In this document: positions 46,077-54,793 of the stretch, in pieces | Numbering within the stretch: position 1 is the first letter of the stretch | Layout: each line of letters opens with the position of its first letter | Made by a program: the position numbers and the translations under genes | NCBI RefSeq assembly: GCF_928381505.1 | Contig: NZ_CAKMSJ010000001.1 | Span: forward strand, 310,001-374,000 | Direction of reading: 5' to 3' | Length of the DNA stretch: 64,000 nucleotides | Origin: Rothia endophytica | GTDB lineage: Bacteria > Actinomycetota > Actinomycetes > Actinomycetales > Micrococcaceae | The notes under the pieces: model-generated | The model's database searches: none | Told to the model about the DNA's origin: nothing | The model's input: only the letters and a program-made list of their open reading frames with translations

Positions 46077-47081
46077 ATGCCCAAAGCATCCACAGAATTC
46101 GTCTATGCAGCACACAGCGCAGACGAATCCCTCAGCATTCAACGCGGAGCCGGTAACAGTGCAGATATCAATGCAGCCGGCGCCCTGATCTGGCGTTACC
46201 GCCGTGATCAACTGCAGGTTCTGGTCATTCACCGCCCCAACTATGATGACTGGTCGTGGCCCAAAGGCAAACAGGACCCGGGAGAGACGCTGCCCGAGGT
46301 TGCGGTGCGAGAGGTCAGGGAAGAGGTGGGGCTGCAGGTCACCCTCGGTGCACCGCTGGCCGTCACCGCCTACCGTGTTAAGAAACGCTCCAAAGAGGTC
46401 TTCTACTGGGCGGCAGAGCTGCCCGCCGGTGCCAAGGCTAAAGCAGATGAGGGTGAAGTTGATGAGCTGCGGTGGGTTAGCCCCCAGCAGGCCCGAGAGA
46501 TGCTCACCAACCCGACTGATTGTGAGCCCTTGGATGCCCTGATCAGCCTCTACGAAAAAGGCCTCTTGCGCACCCGCCCCGTCATTGTCATCCGCCACGC
46601 AAAAGCGAAGCCTCGTTCTACATGGGCCGGAGCCGAAGGGGAGCGAACCCTCGCTGCAACCGGTAAACGTCAGGCGCTTGCCGCTGGCCGTCTCATGGAA
46701 GCCTGGGGGCCTGAGAAACTTATTTCTTCCCCCTGGGTGCGCTGCATGCAGACCGTTTACCCCTATGCCAAGAGCCAGGGGTTACCTATCAAAGAAAAGC
46801 GTGCCCTGACAGAGGCAGCTAACGCGCGTTCACCCAAGGCAGCTGCCAAGGTAGTGGAATCCCTTTTTGACAAGTACGATAAGCCGGTAGCTCTCTGCAC
46901 CCACAGACCTGTACTGCCCACTGTTCTAGGGGTTCTCGCCAAGCGCCTGCCCCTCTCCCTTTCTCGGCATCTCCCCACCGAAGATCCCTACCTAAAACCC
47001 GGTGAGATGTGGGTGCTACAGGTGGCTGGCCCCGAAAAGACCGTGGTGAGCCTAGAGCAGATTAAACCCTTCGACGACTAG
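46077..47081 (+). CDS. mutT1: MutT1-type Nudix hydrolase fused to a histidine phosphatase
   Basis: A 334-residue two-domain protein. The N-terminal Nudix box is PKGKQDPGETLPEVAVREVREEVGLQV; the C-terminal domain carries the RHG-type motif VIRHAKAKPRSTW and a matching CTHRPVL. In mycobacteria this architecture (MutT1) hydrolyses 8-oxo-dGTP and diadenosine polyphosphates, with the phosphatase domain completing the removal of phosphate. Start chosen at ATG 46077, with GAGAG 8 nt upstream; an ATG at 46044 abuts the hairpin. The position next to ppk is conserved in actinobacteria. Confidence 0.88.
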   Translation: MPKASTEFVYAAHSADESLSIQRGAGNSADINAAGALIWRYRRDQLQVLVIHRPNYDDWSWPKGKQDPGETLPEVAVREVREEVGLQVTLGAPLAVTAYRVKKRSKEVFYWAAELPAGAKAKADEGEVDELRWVSPQQAREMLTNPTDCEPLDALISLYEKGLLRTRPVIVIRHAKAKPRSTWAGAEGERTLAATGKRQALAAGRLMEAWGPEKLISSPWVRCMQTVYPYAKSQGLPIKEKRALTEAANARSPKAAAKVVESLFDKYDKPVALCTHRPVLPTVLGVLAKRLPLSLSRHLPTEDPYLKPGEMWVLQVAGPEKTVVSLEQIKPFDD

Positions 47082-47173
47082 CTCCTCCCCTGCGGGTGCC
47101 CTAGAGCGCCCGAGAAATACTGAGTCAGGTTCAGACCTTCCTACCGTGACCGCCGTTTGATTGAAAGATTGCC

Positions 47174-47995
47174 ATGAGCACCATCCCCACTCCCTACGAA
47201 GACCTGTTGCGCGAAATTATGGACAGCGGGGACGAAAAAGGCGACCGCACCGGCACCGGCACCAAGAGCGTTTTTGGGCGCCAGATGCGCTTTGACCTCT
47301 CCAAGTCCTTCCCCCTCATCACCACCAAGCGGGTGCATTTTAAGTCGGTTGCTATTGAGCTGCTCTGGTTCTTGCGCGGTGAATCGAATGTGCGCTGGCT
47401 ACAGGAGCGCGGTGTGAGTATCTGGGATGAATGGGCCGATGAAGACGGCGAGCTGGGGCCGGTCTACGGCGTGCAGTGGCGCTCCTGGCCCGCTGGCAAC
47501 GGTGAGACCATTGATCAGATTGCCAAGGTGATTGAGTCCCTGAAAACCAACCCCGACTCCCGCCGGCACATCGTCAGCGCCTGGAACCCGGCTGAGGTTG
47601 ATGATATGGCGCTGCCTCCCTGCCATGCCCTCTTCCAGTTCTACGTCAAAACCCGCAAGGACGGCGTCCAGGAGCTTTCCTGCCAGCTCTACCAGCGAAG
47701 CGCCGATATGTTCCTGGGCGTACCCTTCAACATCGCTTCCTATGCCCTGCTGACCCAGCTCATAGCCCAAGAGGTAGGCATGGTGCCCGGTGAATTTGTA
47801 TGGACCGGGGGCGACTGCCACATCTATTCCAACCACTACGAACAGGTTGAAGAGCAGCTCTCCCGGGAGCCCTACCCCTACCCGATGCTGCGTATTAAGA
47901 ACAAGAAGACCTCTATCTTTGACTACGAATTTGAGGACTTCGAGCTGGTGGACTACCGCCACCACCCCACCATCAAAGCGCCCATAGCTGTTTAG
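47174..47995 (+). CDS. thyA: Thymidylate synthase
   Basis: Methylates dUMP to dTMP using methylene-tetrahydrofolate. The 273 residues include [34 protein letters not shown], the catalytic cysteine in [12 protein letters not shown] and [20 protein letters not shown]. folA follows after 8 nt, giving the usual thyA-folA pair in which DHFR regenerates the folate oxidised by ThyA. Confidence 0.97.
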   Translation: MSTIPTPYEDLLREIMDSGDEKGDRTGTGTKSVFGRQMRFDLSKSFPLITTKRVHFKSVAIELLWFLRGESNVRWLQERGVSIWDEWADEDGELGPVYGVQWRSWPAGNGETIDQIAKVIESLKTNPDSRRHIVSAWNPAEVDDMALPPCHALFQFYVKTRKDGVQELSCQLYQRSADMFLGVPFNIASYALLTQLIAQEVGMVPGEFVWTGGDCHIYSNHYEQVEEQLSREPYPYPMLRIKNKKTSIFDYEFEDFELVDYRHHPTIKAPIAV

Positions 47996-48003
47996 GGGTG
48001 GGT

Positions 48004-48585
48004 ATGAGTAAGCCGGTATTGGGTGCTATCTGGGCACAGAGTCTCAACGGGGTCATCGGTCGGGGCGGAGATATGCCCTGGTATGCCCCCGAGGATCTAG
48101 CACACTTCAAGACGGTGACGCTGGGGGCACCGGTCATCATGGGCAGGAAAACCTGGGAGTCTTTCCCACCCCGCTTCCGCCCCCTGCCCGGGCGCACCAA
48201 CATCGTGATTACCTCTTCTGTGACCTCTCAGGTAGAGAAAGACGGTGCGCTCTGGGTATCCTCCCTCGATGATGCCCTGGCAGCAGCGGCAGCCGAGCAG
48301 CCCGAAACCATCTGGGTGATGGGCGGTGGCTCAGTTTACGCTGAAGCGCTGGGACGAACCGATTTGCCGCTAGTCGCGGACGGACGCATACAGCGGGTGG
48401 AACGCACCGTCTTTGATCTAGAGCTTAACGGGGACACCCACGCCCCTTCCCTCGATGACTCCTGGACGCTGGCAGTTGAGGGCGAGAGCGTCCTCTCCGA
48501 AAAAGGGTACGGCCTTTCAGCGGACGGTACCAAGCTGCCCATGGCTATGCGTTTCCAGACCCTGCGGCGCACCTCAGCGCCATAG
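48004..48585 (+). CDS. folA: Dihydrofolate reductase
   Basis: Reduces dihydrofolate to tetrahydrofolate with NADPH. The 193-residue protein has the DHFR N-terminus LGAIWAQSLNGVIGRGGDMPWYAPEDLAHFKTVT, the NADPH motif MGRKTWESFPPRFRPLPGRTN, and VMGGGSVYAEAL. Start chosen as ATG 48004, with AGGGG just upstream; a GTG at 47998 is possible. The extra C-terminal residues compared with short bacterial forms look like normal variation. Confidence 0.95.
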   Translation: MSKPVLGAIWAQSLNGVIGRGGDMPWYAPEDLAHFKTVTLGAPVIMGRKTWESFPPRFRPLPGRTNIVITSSVTSQVEKDGALWVSSLDDALAAAAAEQPETIWVMGGGSVYAEALGRTDLPLVADGRIQRVERTVFDLELNGDTHAPSLDDSWTLAVEGESVLSEKGYGLSADGTKLPMAMRFQTLRRTSAP

Positions 48586-48688
48586 TTTCTTCCCCCCTTG
48601 CCCACCGGAGATACCGCGCATGGGGCTTTGTGTTTCGCACTGTGAACGGAACCATCTCATTGTGAGGCAATCACGTTAGACTGGGTGC

Positions 48689-49828
48689 ATGACTTTTACA
48701 CCCGGTGACTCAGTTGGTTTTGTAGGCTATCGCGGCATGGTCGGCTCCGTGCTCATGCAGCGCATGCTCGAAGAGGGAGACTTTGAGGGCATTAGCCCCG
48801 TCTTCTTCTCCACTTCTCAGGCAGGAAAGCCCGCCCCAACCTTTGATGGAGCACTGGAAGAAAGCACCCTCAAGGACGCCCACGATATTGAAGAGCTGGC
48901 TAAACTACCGGTAATCGTCACTGCCCAGGGCGGGGACTACACCAAGGCGGTGCACAGCTCGCTACGCGAGCGCGGCTGGGACGGCATCTGGATTGACGCC
49001 GCTTCCACCCTGCGCATGAACGATGACGCCGTGATCGTGCTAGATCCCATCAACCGTGACGTCATCGACCGTGGCCTGGATTCGGGAGTCAAAGACTTTG
49101 TGGGCGGTAACTGCACCGTCTCCTGCCTGCTCATGGGCTTAGGCGGCCTCTGGAAACAGGGTCTGGTCGAGTGGGGAACCTCCATGACCTACCAGGCAGC
49201 ATCCGGCGGCGGTGCCCGCCATATGCGCGAGGTACTCACCCAGTCCGGTGAACTCAACGGAACCGTTGCCGGTGAACTGGCTGACCCAGCCTCCGCCATT
49301 CTCGATATTGATCGCAAGATTCTGGAAAAGCAGCGATCTGGCGAGCTGGACGCCACCCAGTTCGGTGTGCCCCTGGCTGGCTCCCTCATTCCCTGGATTG
49401 ACTCAGATTTGGGCAATGGTCAAAGCCGTGAGGAATGGAAGGCAGAGGCAGAAAGCAACAAGATTCTTGGTCTTGACGGTGACGAGCGCGTAGCCCTGGA
49501 CGGTCTTTGCGTCCGCATTGCCACCATGCGCTCCCACTCCCAGGCACTGACCCTCAAGCTCACCGAAGACTTGACCGTTGAAGAAATCGAAAAGATTATC
49601 GATGAGGACAACGAGTGGTCTAAGGTAGTGCCCAACGAACGCGAAGCCACCATGCGCGACCTCACCCCCGTGGCAGCATCCGGCACCCTAGATATCCCCG
49701 TAGGCCGCATCCGCAAGCTCAGCATGGGCCCCCAGTACATCAGTGCTTTCACTGTGGGTGACCAGCTACTCTGGGGTGCGGCAGAGCCCGTGCGCAGAAT
49801 GCTTAAAATTGCCACCGGCACTCTGTAA
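48689..49828 (+). CDS. asd: Aspartate-semialdehyde dehydrogenase, enterobacterial type
   Basis: Makes aspartate semialdehyde for lysine/DAP, threonine and methionine synthesis. The 379 residues closely follow the E. coli Asd pattern: [46 protein letters not shown] with the catalytic cysteine, [45 protein letters not shown] and [21 protein letters not shown]. This is longer than the form of about 345 residues common in actinobacteria beside lysC; no lysC is adjacent. No clear ribosome-binding site precedes the ATG; a TAGACT box 6 nt upstream could give a leaderless transcript. Confidence 0.95.
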   Translation: MTFTPGDSVGFVGYRGMVGSVLMQRMLEEGDFEGISPVFFSTSQAGKPAPTFDGALEESTLKDAHDIEELAKLPVIVTAQGGDYTKAVHSSLRERGWDGIWIDAASTLRMNDDAVIVLDPINRDVIDRGLDSGVKDFVGGNCTVSCLLMGLGGLWKQGLVEWGTSMTYQAASGGGARHMREVLTQSGELNGTVAGELADPASAILDIDRKILEKQRSGELDATQFGVPLAGSLIPWIDSDLGNGQSREEWKAEAESNKILGLDGDERVALDGLCVRIATMRSHSQALTLKLTEDLTVEEIEKIIDEDNEWSKVVPNEREATMRDLTPVAASGTLDIPVGRIRKLSMGPQYISAFTVGDQLLWGAAEPVRRMLKIATGTL

Positions 49829-49837
49829 ACTGGAGCC

Positions 49838-50269
49838 ATGACTTCACACGAGATGCCCCCAGCACACGACCCCCATGAGGAGCTGTGCGGGGGCATCTGT
49901 GCTTTAAGTTTCAAGGTTGATAAGGAGTCGGACGTCCCGCCCTACTCCCAGCTACGCCGCGCCATTATTGCCGCTCGTTTTGACGGCACGCTGGCCGCAG
50001 GCGACCGTCTGCCTCCCATGCGCACACTGGCCGCACAAACAGGGCTAGCTGTGAACACGGTGGCAAAAGCCTATAAGGAGCTCGAAGCAGCCGGTGCTAT
50101 CGAGACCCACGGGCGCGCCGGCTCCTTTGTGACTGCCCTCGACGCCACCTCTCACAAGGCACAGCTTCTGACCGAAAAGTTCATTGTAGCTATGCGCAAG
50201 CTGGGCTACGAAGACCAGCAGATCCACGCTACCGTGGACCACATGCTGGGGCTAGACCGCGAGCTGTAG
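49838..50269 (+). CDS. GntR-family regulator, YtrA-like
   Basis: A 143-residue one-domain regulator. The winged helix is clear: PPYSQLRRAIIAARFDGTLAAGDRLPPMRTLAAQTGLAVNTVAKAYKELEAAGAIETHGRAGSFV. The short C-terminal helices (about 40 residues) are typical of the YtrA subgroup, which usually controls neighbouring ABC transporters. No such genes are adjacent here, so the target is unknown. It starts 10 nt after asd ends and is likely co-transcribed with it. Confidence 0.85.
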   Translation: MTSHEMPPAHDPHEELCGGICALSFKVDKESDVPPYSQLRRAIIAARFDGTLAAGDRLPPMRTLAAQTGLAVNTVAKAYKELEAAGAIETHGRAGSFVTALDATSHKAQLLTEKFIVAMRKLGYEDQQIHATVDHMLGLDREL

Positions 50270-50301
50270 ATTACTTACTGCTTAAGCGGACTGTCTTATA
50301 T

Positions 50302-50694
50302 TCAGTGGTAGTGGCAGTTAGAGGGGCAGTAGTGCTGTTTATTGGGTCTGCGTGCCCAACGGGCAGTTTGCCGAGCACGGCGCCGGCGACTTCTGCGGCG
50401 TTCCAGCGTACGCCAAGCTGCTAGGACTTTCGCCTTGGCCCAGAGATTCAGGCGGTGCGCCCAGTGGAATTCGGTGCCCCAGAGGCTCATGCCCATAAAA
50501 ATGAAAAGCCAGCCGGGGCCGGGTGTCACCAGCATGACAAGGCCCGCAACAATGCAGATAAACCCTAAAGCAATCACCAGGGTGCGGTAAACCCACAGCA
50601 GGATTAGGTGCCGGCCCATGAAGGCCCGGTAGCGTTGCATGGCGCGGTGCAGGGGGCCTCCCTGCCCCGAGGCGATTTCTTTGTCTAGACCCAT
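50302..50694 (-). CDS. PGPGW-motif transmembrane protein
   Basis: A 130-residue membrane protein with two helices (about residues 32-55 and 57-75) joined by the signature TPGPGWLFIFMGMSLWG of the actinobacterial PGPGW/TIGR02611 family, function unknown. The C-terminus is strongly basic (RRRSRRRRARQTARWARRP) and likely cytoplasmic. It follows murB by 18 nt in the same direction. Confidence 0.8.
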   Translation of the reverse strand: MGLDKEIASGQGGPLHRAMQRYRAFMGRHLILLWVYRTLVIALGFICIVAGLVMLVTPGPGWLFIFMGMSLWGTEFHWAHRLNLWAKAKVLAAWRTLERRRSRRRRARQTARWARRPNKQHYCPSNCHYH

Positions 50695-50712
50695 GAGCTA
50701 AGCCCAGCGGTG

Positions 50713-51813
50713 TTAGAGTTCGAACCCAACGGTGACCGGTTCAGCAACCAGGCGCACCCCGAAGGTCTCTTCTACTCCAGCGCGTACAGCGCGTGCAATA
50801 GCGGCGACATCAGCAGTGGATGCTCCGCCGCGGTTAGTGATAGCCAGAGTGTGCTTGGTGGAGAGGGAGGCCCGTCCACCGGCGATATTACGGCTTTCAC
50901 CTTCTAGTCCGAAGCCCTTATCAAAGCCTGCGTGCTGAATCAGCCAGGCAGCGCTCAGTTTAACCTTGCCTTCGATGGGTTGGCCGGTGGCGGTGGTAGC
51001 GGGGAACCGCGGGGCGTCCTGGGGTAGCTGCGCTGCAGCCTCCTCACTGACGATGGGGTTGGTGAAGAAGGAGCCGGTGGAGTAGGTGTCGCGGTCTGCG
51101 GCATCCAGCACCATGCCCTTACCGGCACGTAGTCGCAGCACGGTTTCACGAAGGAGCGCCATCTCCACGCGGTCACCGGCTTCAGCACCCAGCTGGCGTG
51201 CCAATTCAGCGTAACGGATGGGGGCTGAAAGGGTGCCGTGAGGTAGTTGGAAGTCAACGGTCAGCACCACGTAGCGGGGGCAGCCATCCACGGTGGACTG
51301 CTTAAGCACCGAATCACGGTAGGCGAACTTCAAGTCGGCGTTAGCAAAGGTCTTGTAGCCGCCGGTTTCGCGGTCCCAGGTGCGCACCGAGGCGATGGTG
51401 TGGGCAACCTCAGAGCCGTAGGCCCCCACGTTCTGCACGGGGGTGGCACCCACGGTGCCGGGAATACCCGAGAGGGCTTCAAGCCCGGAGAGCTCGTGCT
51501 CTACAGCGTAGGCCACCAGGTCGTCCCAGGTGTGGCCTGCCTGCACGCGCAGGGTGGTGCCGCCGCAGGCGTAGTCGCTCACGGTTTCAATACCGGTTGA
51601 AGCGATGTGCACCACTGCCCCGTCAAAGCCCTCATCGGCTACCAGCAGGTTAGAGCACCCACCTACCACCAGCAGGTCTTCTCCTGCACGGTCGGCGGCG
51701 GTTACGGCATCAATAATTTCCTGCTCGCTGGTGGCCTCAACGAAGAGACGGGCGGGGCCGCCCACAGCGGCAGTGGTCAGTTCACTTAAAAGCTTGTCAG
51801 TCACGGTGCCCAT
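50713..51813 (-). CDS. murB: UDP-N-acetylenolpyruvoylglucosamine reductase
   Basis: FAD/NADPH enzyme that completes UDP-MurNAc for peptidoglycan. The 366 residues show TTAAVGGPARLFVEA, the FAD segment VVGGCSNLLVADEGFDGAVV, GLEALSGIPGTVGATPVQNVGAYG, FAYRDSVLK, the catalytic serine in YSTGSFFTNPIVS and AAWLIQHAGF. Start chosen at 51813; a longer frame to 51978 would run into the end of the upstream MFS gene and gives an arginine-rich, non-homologous sequence. An internal GTG at 51804 is another option. Confidence 0.95.
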   Translation of the reverse strand: MGTVTDKLLSELTTAAVGGPARLFVEATSEQEIIDAVTAADRAGEDLLVVGGCSNLLVADEGFDGAVVHIASTGIETVSDYACGGTTLRVQAGHTWDDLVAYAVEHELSGLEALSGIPGTVGATPVQNVGAYGSEVAHTIASVRTWDRETGGYKTFANADLKFAYRDSVLKQSTVDGCPRYVVLTVDFQLPHGTLSAPIRYAELARQLGAEAGDRVEMALLRETVLRLRAGKGMVLDAADRDTYSTGSFFTNPIVSEEAAAQLPQDAPRFPATTATGQPIEGKVKLSAAWLIQHAGFDKGFGLEGESRNIAGGRASLSTKHTLAITNRGGASTADVAAIARAVRAGVEETFGVRLVAEPVTVGFEL

Positions 51814-51898
51814 TCTACCGGCTCTGCCCGGGCGCCGCCTGCGAGCGTGCTCACCGAGCGCTGGGAGCTGAGCGCGGGCGTCCTGGCAGCTAACGCCC

Positions 51899-53122
51899 CT
51901 AGAGCTTTTCAGTGTGGACGGTCTTATCCAGCTTCTTGGGTTCCAGCTGGCTGGTGAGCAGTAGGGACACAACCACAAAAACTAGAACGGCTAGCAGGCC
52001 GTTGCGGATGCCAAAGTGCTCCCCCAGCAGGCCCAGCAGGGGCGGGCCGCCCAGGAAGGCTGCATAGCCGATGGTTGAGACAACGGAGACACGGACGGCG
52101 GCCTTGAGCGGGTCGTCGGAGGCGGCGGACATGCCGGTGGGGAAGCCCAGGGAGGCACCTAGGCCCCAGAGCACCAGGCCGACGAAACCGAGGGGGACGG
52201 TGGGTGCAAGGATGAAGAGGGTTAGGCCGAGTATGGCGAGGGTGCAGGTGGCCCGGAGGACGGGGATCCGCCCGTACCGGTTGAGCAGAGAGGTGCCACC
52301 GAAGCGTCCTGCCATCATGGCTACCACGAAGGTGAAGTAGCCGAGGGAGCCGATAGTGTTGCTGGTGCCGTAGTCGTGGGTGAGGGCGAGCGCGACCCAG
52401 TCGTTGGCTGAGCCTTCGGCCAGGGCCATGCCGAGGACGAAGAGGCCGATGAGGATGGTGTGTTTGTCGCGCCAGGCGTCGCGCACCCGGTAGGAGCCGA
52501 CGGCAGCGATGGCCTGGGTGTCGTCCTGGCCGTAGTGTTCGCTGTGGCAGAGCTTGAGGGAGATGAGGACGAGGGCGGCAACAGCCAGCGCGAAGTAGGC
52601 CATATGGACGGCGAAGGGCACGCCCAGGCGGGTGTCGAGGGTGCCGATGGCGGCACCTGCTACGGTACCGATGGAGAAGAAGCCGTGCATGATGGGGGTG
52701 ACGTAGCGGCCCAGGGCTCGTTCGTTGGCTACGCCCTGGACGTTGGAGGCGACGTTGGAGACAGCGCTGCCTAGGCCCTGGAGCATGAGGCCGAGCAGGG
52801 TCACGGGCACGTTGGTGAGGTGGACGCCGAGACCGATGAGGATCATGCCGGTGACGGTGGTGGCGTAGGCGGCGGCGATACAGCGGATGGCGCCGTGGCG
52901 GGCGACGAGGGCACCGGAGAAGCTCACGGCGCAGAAGGAGCCGATGGTCATACCGAGCAGGAGCAGGCCCATGGGGCCGGAGCTGAGCCCTAGCCCCTTG
53001 GCGACGTCGGGCAGGCGGGTGAGTAGGGCAGATACCACTAGGCCGCTGGCGAAGAAGAGCCCCAGCACCGCCCTGTACCAGGTCTTGATCTGCCGGTCGG
53101 AAAGCTGGGTTTTTTCTGCCAT
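51899..53122 (-). CDS. Major facilitator superfamily transporter
   Basis: A 407-residue, 12-helix transporter of the YbjJ-like group. Features are FFASGLVVSALLTRLPDVAKGLGLS, HGFFSIGTVAGAAIG, a central cytoplasmic loop around residue 200 (CHSEHYGQDDTQ) and ALAEGSANDWVALAL. The substrate cannot be read from sequence; relatives are mostly uncharacterised sugar or drug transporters. murB lies 86 nt downstream. Confidence 0.85.
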   Translation of the reverse strand: MAEKTQLSDRQIKTWYRAVLGLFFASGLVVSALLTRLPDVAKGLGLSSGPMGLLLLGMTIGSFCAVSFSGALVARHGAIRCIAAAYATTVTGMILIGLGVHLTNVPVTLLGLMLQGLGSAVSNVASNVQGVANERALGRYVTPIMHGFFSIGTVAGAAIGTLDTRLGVPFAVHMAYFALAVAALVLISLKLCHSEHYGQDDTQAIAAVGSYRVRDAWRDKHTILIGLFVLGMALAEGSANDWVALALTHDYGTSNTIGSLGYFTFVVAMMAGRFGGTSLLNRYGRIPVLRATCTLAILGLTLFILAPTVPLGFVGLVLWGLGASLGFPTGMSAASDDPLKAAVRVSVVSTIGYAAFLGGPPLLGLLGEHFGIRNGLLAVLVFVVVSLLLTSQLEPKKLDKTVHTEKL

Positions 53123-53451
53123 GGCGGGGCGAGCTACCTTCTCTAAAGTAACGGGCTGGTACTGGTCTATTCTAGTACCCTGCCTTAGGTGGTTGACGAA
53201 ACCTTAATGCCTATCTGGAACTGCATTCACAAGGAAAACAAATTTCTCAGGCATGGGTGAGGAGGTTGGTGTTTTTGGGCACTGGGAACCCCGAGTGAAT
53301 AAGCCTTTCAAGCCTCAAATTTCACCAACAGATTTAATCAGAGGCCTTGATTTTCTATTACCTGGGTCACTAAAAACCTTGTTAACGGAAACTCTTTATT
53401 TCTAGAAAACTCCGTTGCAGCTCACAAATGTTACAACAAGGAGGTTGACTC
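53123..53451. other. AT-richer intergenic region with a small palindrome
   Basis: No gene seen. GGTACT (53158-53163) and AGTACC (53174-53179) form a 6-bp inverted repeat 36 nt upstream of the MFS gene. On the minus strand it spans a TAGAAT box, so it may be an operator or promoter for that gene. The rest is clearly less GC-rich than the surrounding genes and leads into the secreted-protein cassette at 53452. Confidence 0.4.
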
Positions 53452-53956
53452 ATGAGCTTGCACCATCAACTTCCATCCCAAGGCACCGCCCTCATAGCTT
53501 CCTTACTTTTTTTTTGGGGGGGGGGGAGCTCTCGTGGCAGGCACACCAGCACAGGCGCAGACAGTTTTATCTAGCGCAGATAACATTCAGGTGGCAGAAC
53601 CTGTTTCAGCAGAGAATCAACAACTCCTGGATTTCTTCAACACCTACGGGGTCAAACACGAGGTACAGGAGGAACTTCTGCTGAAGCTACAGAATGGTGA
53701 GATGTGGGATTCCCTCGGTGGTGCTGCCCCGATCTCGGAGAAACAGCTTCCCAGCGGAGAAATACTTTCAACCTACCCGGACGGTTCCATCGCTGTATTT
53801 TCTTACTTCGACGGCCAGCAAGTTACGTTACCTTTCGCTTCTCTAGGCAGATTAGTATCACCGCAACCAGTTTCTGACTGTGCCTTCTCAGGTAGCTACA
53901 ACGGTAACGTATCCAACACTAGGGTAATTCGATATACCGATACACACGTCACCTAA
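53452..53956 (+). pseudogene. Secreted protein gene interrupted at a T9G11 tract
   Basis: An ATG at 53452 has an excellent ribosome-binding site (AAGGAGG, 7 nt spacing). The frame encodes MSLHHQLPSQGTALIASLLFFWGGG, then reaches nine T and eleven G (53507-53526). As assembled it shifts out of frame and stops after about 40 codons. With one base fewer it would continue as ALVAGTPAQAQTVLSS, completing a signal peptide with AQA cleavage, followed by a mature domain (ending SGSYNGNVSNTRVIRY). Downstream frame 53534-53956 is open. After its TAA (53954-53956) the same frame stays open for 30 more codons. It is either a phase-variable gene in the OFF state, a decaying gene, or an assembly error. Function unknown. 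Confidence 0.65.
53507..53526 (+). repeat. Homopolymer tract T9G11
   Basis: Nine T followed directly by eleven G inside the signal-peptide coding region. Tracts of this kind change length by slipped-strand pairing and can switch a gene on and off. The length is also hard to call in sequencing. Confidence 0.9.
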
Positions 53957-54066
53957 TATGCTGACTATAAAGCAAATAACGGCGGTAGCCACCGGGTTAA
54001 GAATGACCTTAAAGTACACAAATCTACTGCTTGGACAGAGAAAGGATAAGCACCAAGGAGAACATC

Positions 54067-54270
54067 ATGGATTTCCATCTTTTAATGTCCAGTTTTCTGG
54101 GAGTTATTGAAGGCTATATTAGCTTACTGTTTGGGATTTTCGGTGTCCCCCTTCTTACCGTGATGGGTTTCATAACCTTGAGGAGCCAGCACCGCAAGAA
54201 CAAGCTCACCATTGAGCAAGTTGAAAGAGCGAAAGGCAGAGAGCAACAAAACCATAAAACCTCTGACTAA
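54067..54270 (+). CDS. Small membrane protein next to the secreted-protein gene
   Basis: A 67-residue protein: a hydrophobic half (FLGVIEGYISLLFGIFGVPLL and TVMGFITL) forming one or two membrane helices, then a charged tail rich in K, R, E and Q. Start at ATG 54067 with AAGGAG 6 nt upstream. It follows the interrupted secreted-protein gene by about 110 nt (18 nt after its read-through end) and is closed by a terminator, so the two look like one transcript. I recognise no family. Roles such as immunity, anchoring or export partner are only guesses. Confidence 0.65.
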   Translation: MDFHLLMSSFLGVIEGYISLLFGIFGVPLLTVMGFITLRSQHRKNKLTIEQVERAKGREQQNHKTSD

Positions 54271-54276
54271 ACCAGC

Positions 54277-54319
54277 AAAAGGTGGCCACCACTTCTAACG
54301 GAAATGGTGGCTACCTTTT
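54277..54319. terminator. Bidirectional terminator between convergent genes
   Basis: AAAAGGT-GCCACCA / TGGTGGC-ACCTTTT stem with a T-run on each strand, between the small membrane protein gene (plus) and the MaoC-type gene (minus). Its right arm overlaps the last codons of the latter. Confidence 0.8.
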
Positions 54320-54792
54320 ATCACCTGCGGTTTTTTACCGAAAGAAACCAACGCCTGGGCCTTCATCAGCACCTTCTGATCCTTACCCTCGGTGTCGGGG
54401 GCGGTGACGGTCAGGTCAATGCGGGCGGTGCGGGCGTCCGCGTCCAGGGCCCCCACCTTACCGGCAACCGAAATCACATTCCCGCCGGACGCCGGGGACG
54501 CCGCGCCGTCAGCATCCAGCACCGGAACAGGCTTAGAGAAGCGGGTCTGGTAGTCCACGATGGCACCGGCGTCACCGACCCAATCGGTCACCAGCTGCAC
54601 CGCCGAACCCATGGTGAACATACCGTGGGCAATGACGCCCGGTAGCCCAACCTCGGTAGCAAAGCGCTCGTTCCAGTGAATGGGGTTGAAGTCGCCGGAT
54701 GCACCTGCGTAGGCAACAAGATCAGCACGGGTCACAGGAATCTGGCGGGAGCCGATTTCGGTGCCCTTTTCAAGATCAGCAAAATTAGGCAT
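54295..54792 (-). CDS. MaoC-type dehydratase, HadB-like
   Basis: Hot-dog-fold (R)-hydratase subunit of 165 residues. The catalytic hydratase motif is visible: YAGASGDFNPIHWNERFATEVGLPGVIAHGMFTMG, with Asp and His in place. It starts 1 nt after the upstream hadA-like gene (ATG 54792; GAGG upstream). In actinobacteria such pairs act as a heterodimeric 3-hydroxyacyl dehydratase of fatty-acid synthesis. The location near murB is common in this group. Confidence 0.88.
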   Translation of the reverse strand: MPNFADLEKGTEIGSRQIPVTRADLVAYAGASGDFNPIHWNERFATEVGLPGVIAHGMFTMGSAVQLVTDWVGDAGAIVDYQTRFSKPVPVLDADGAASPASGGNVISVAGKVGALDADARTARIDLTVTAPDTEGKDQKVLMKAQALVSFGKKPQVIKGSHHFR

Positions 54793-54793
54793 T

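Noticed and set aside
51814-51978. N-terminal extension of murB to 51978
   Set aside because: The extra 55 residues are rich in Arg, Pro and Trp, do not resemble MurB, and overlap the 3' end of the MFS gene.
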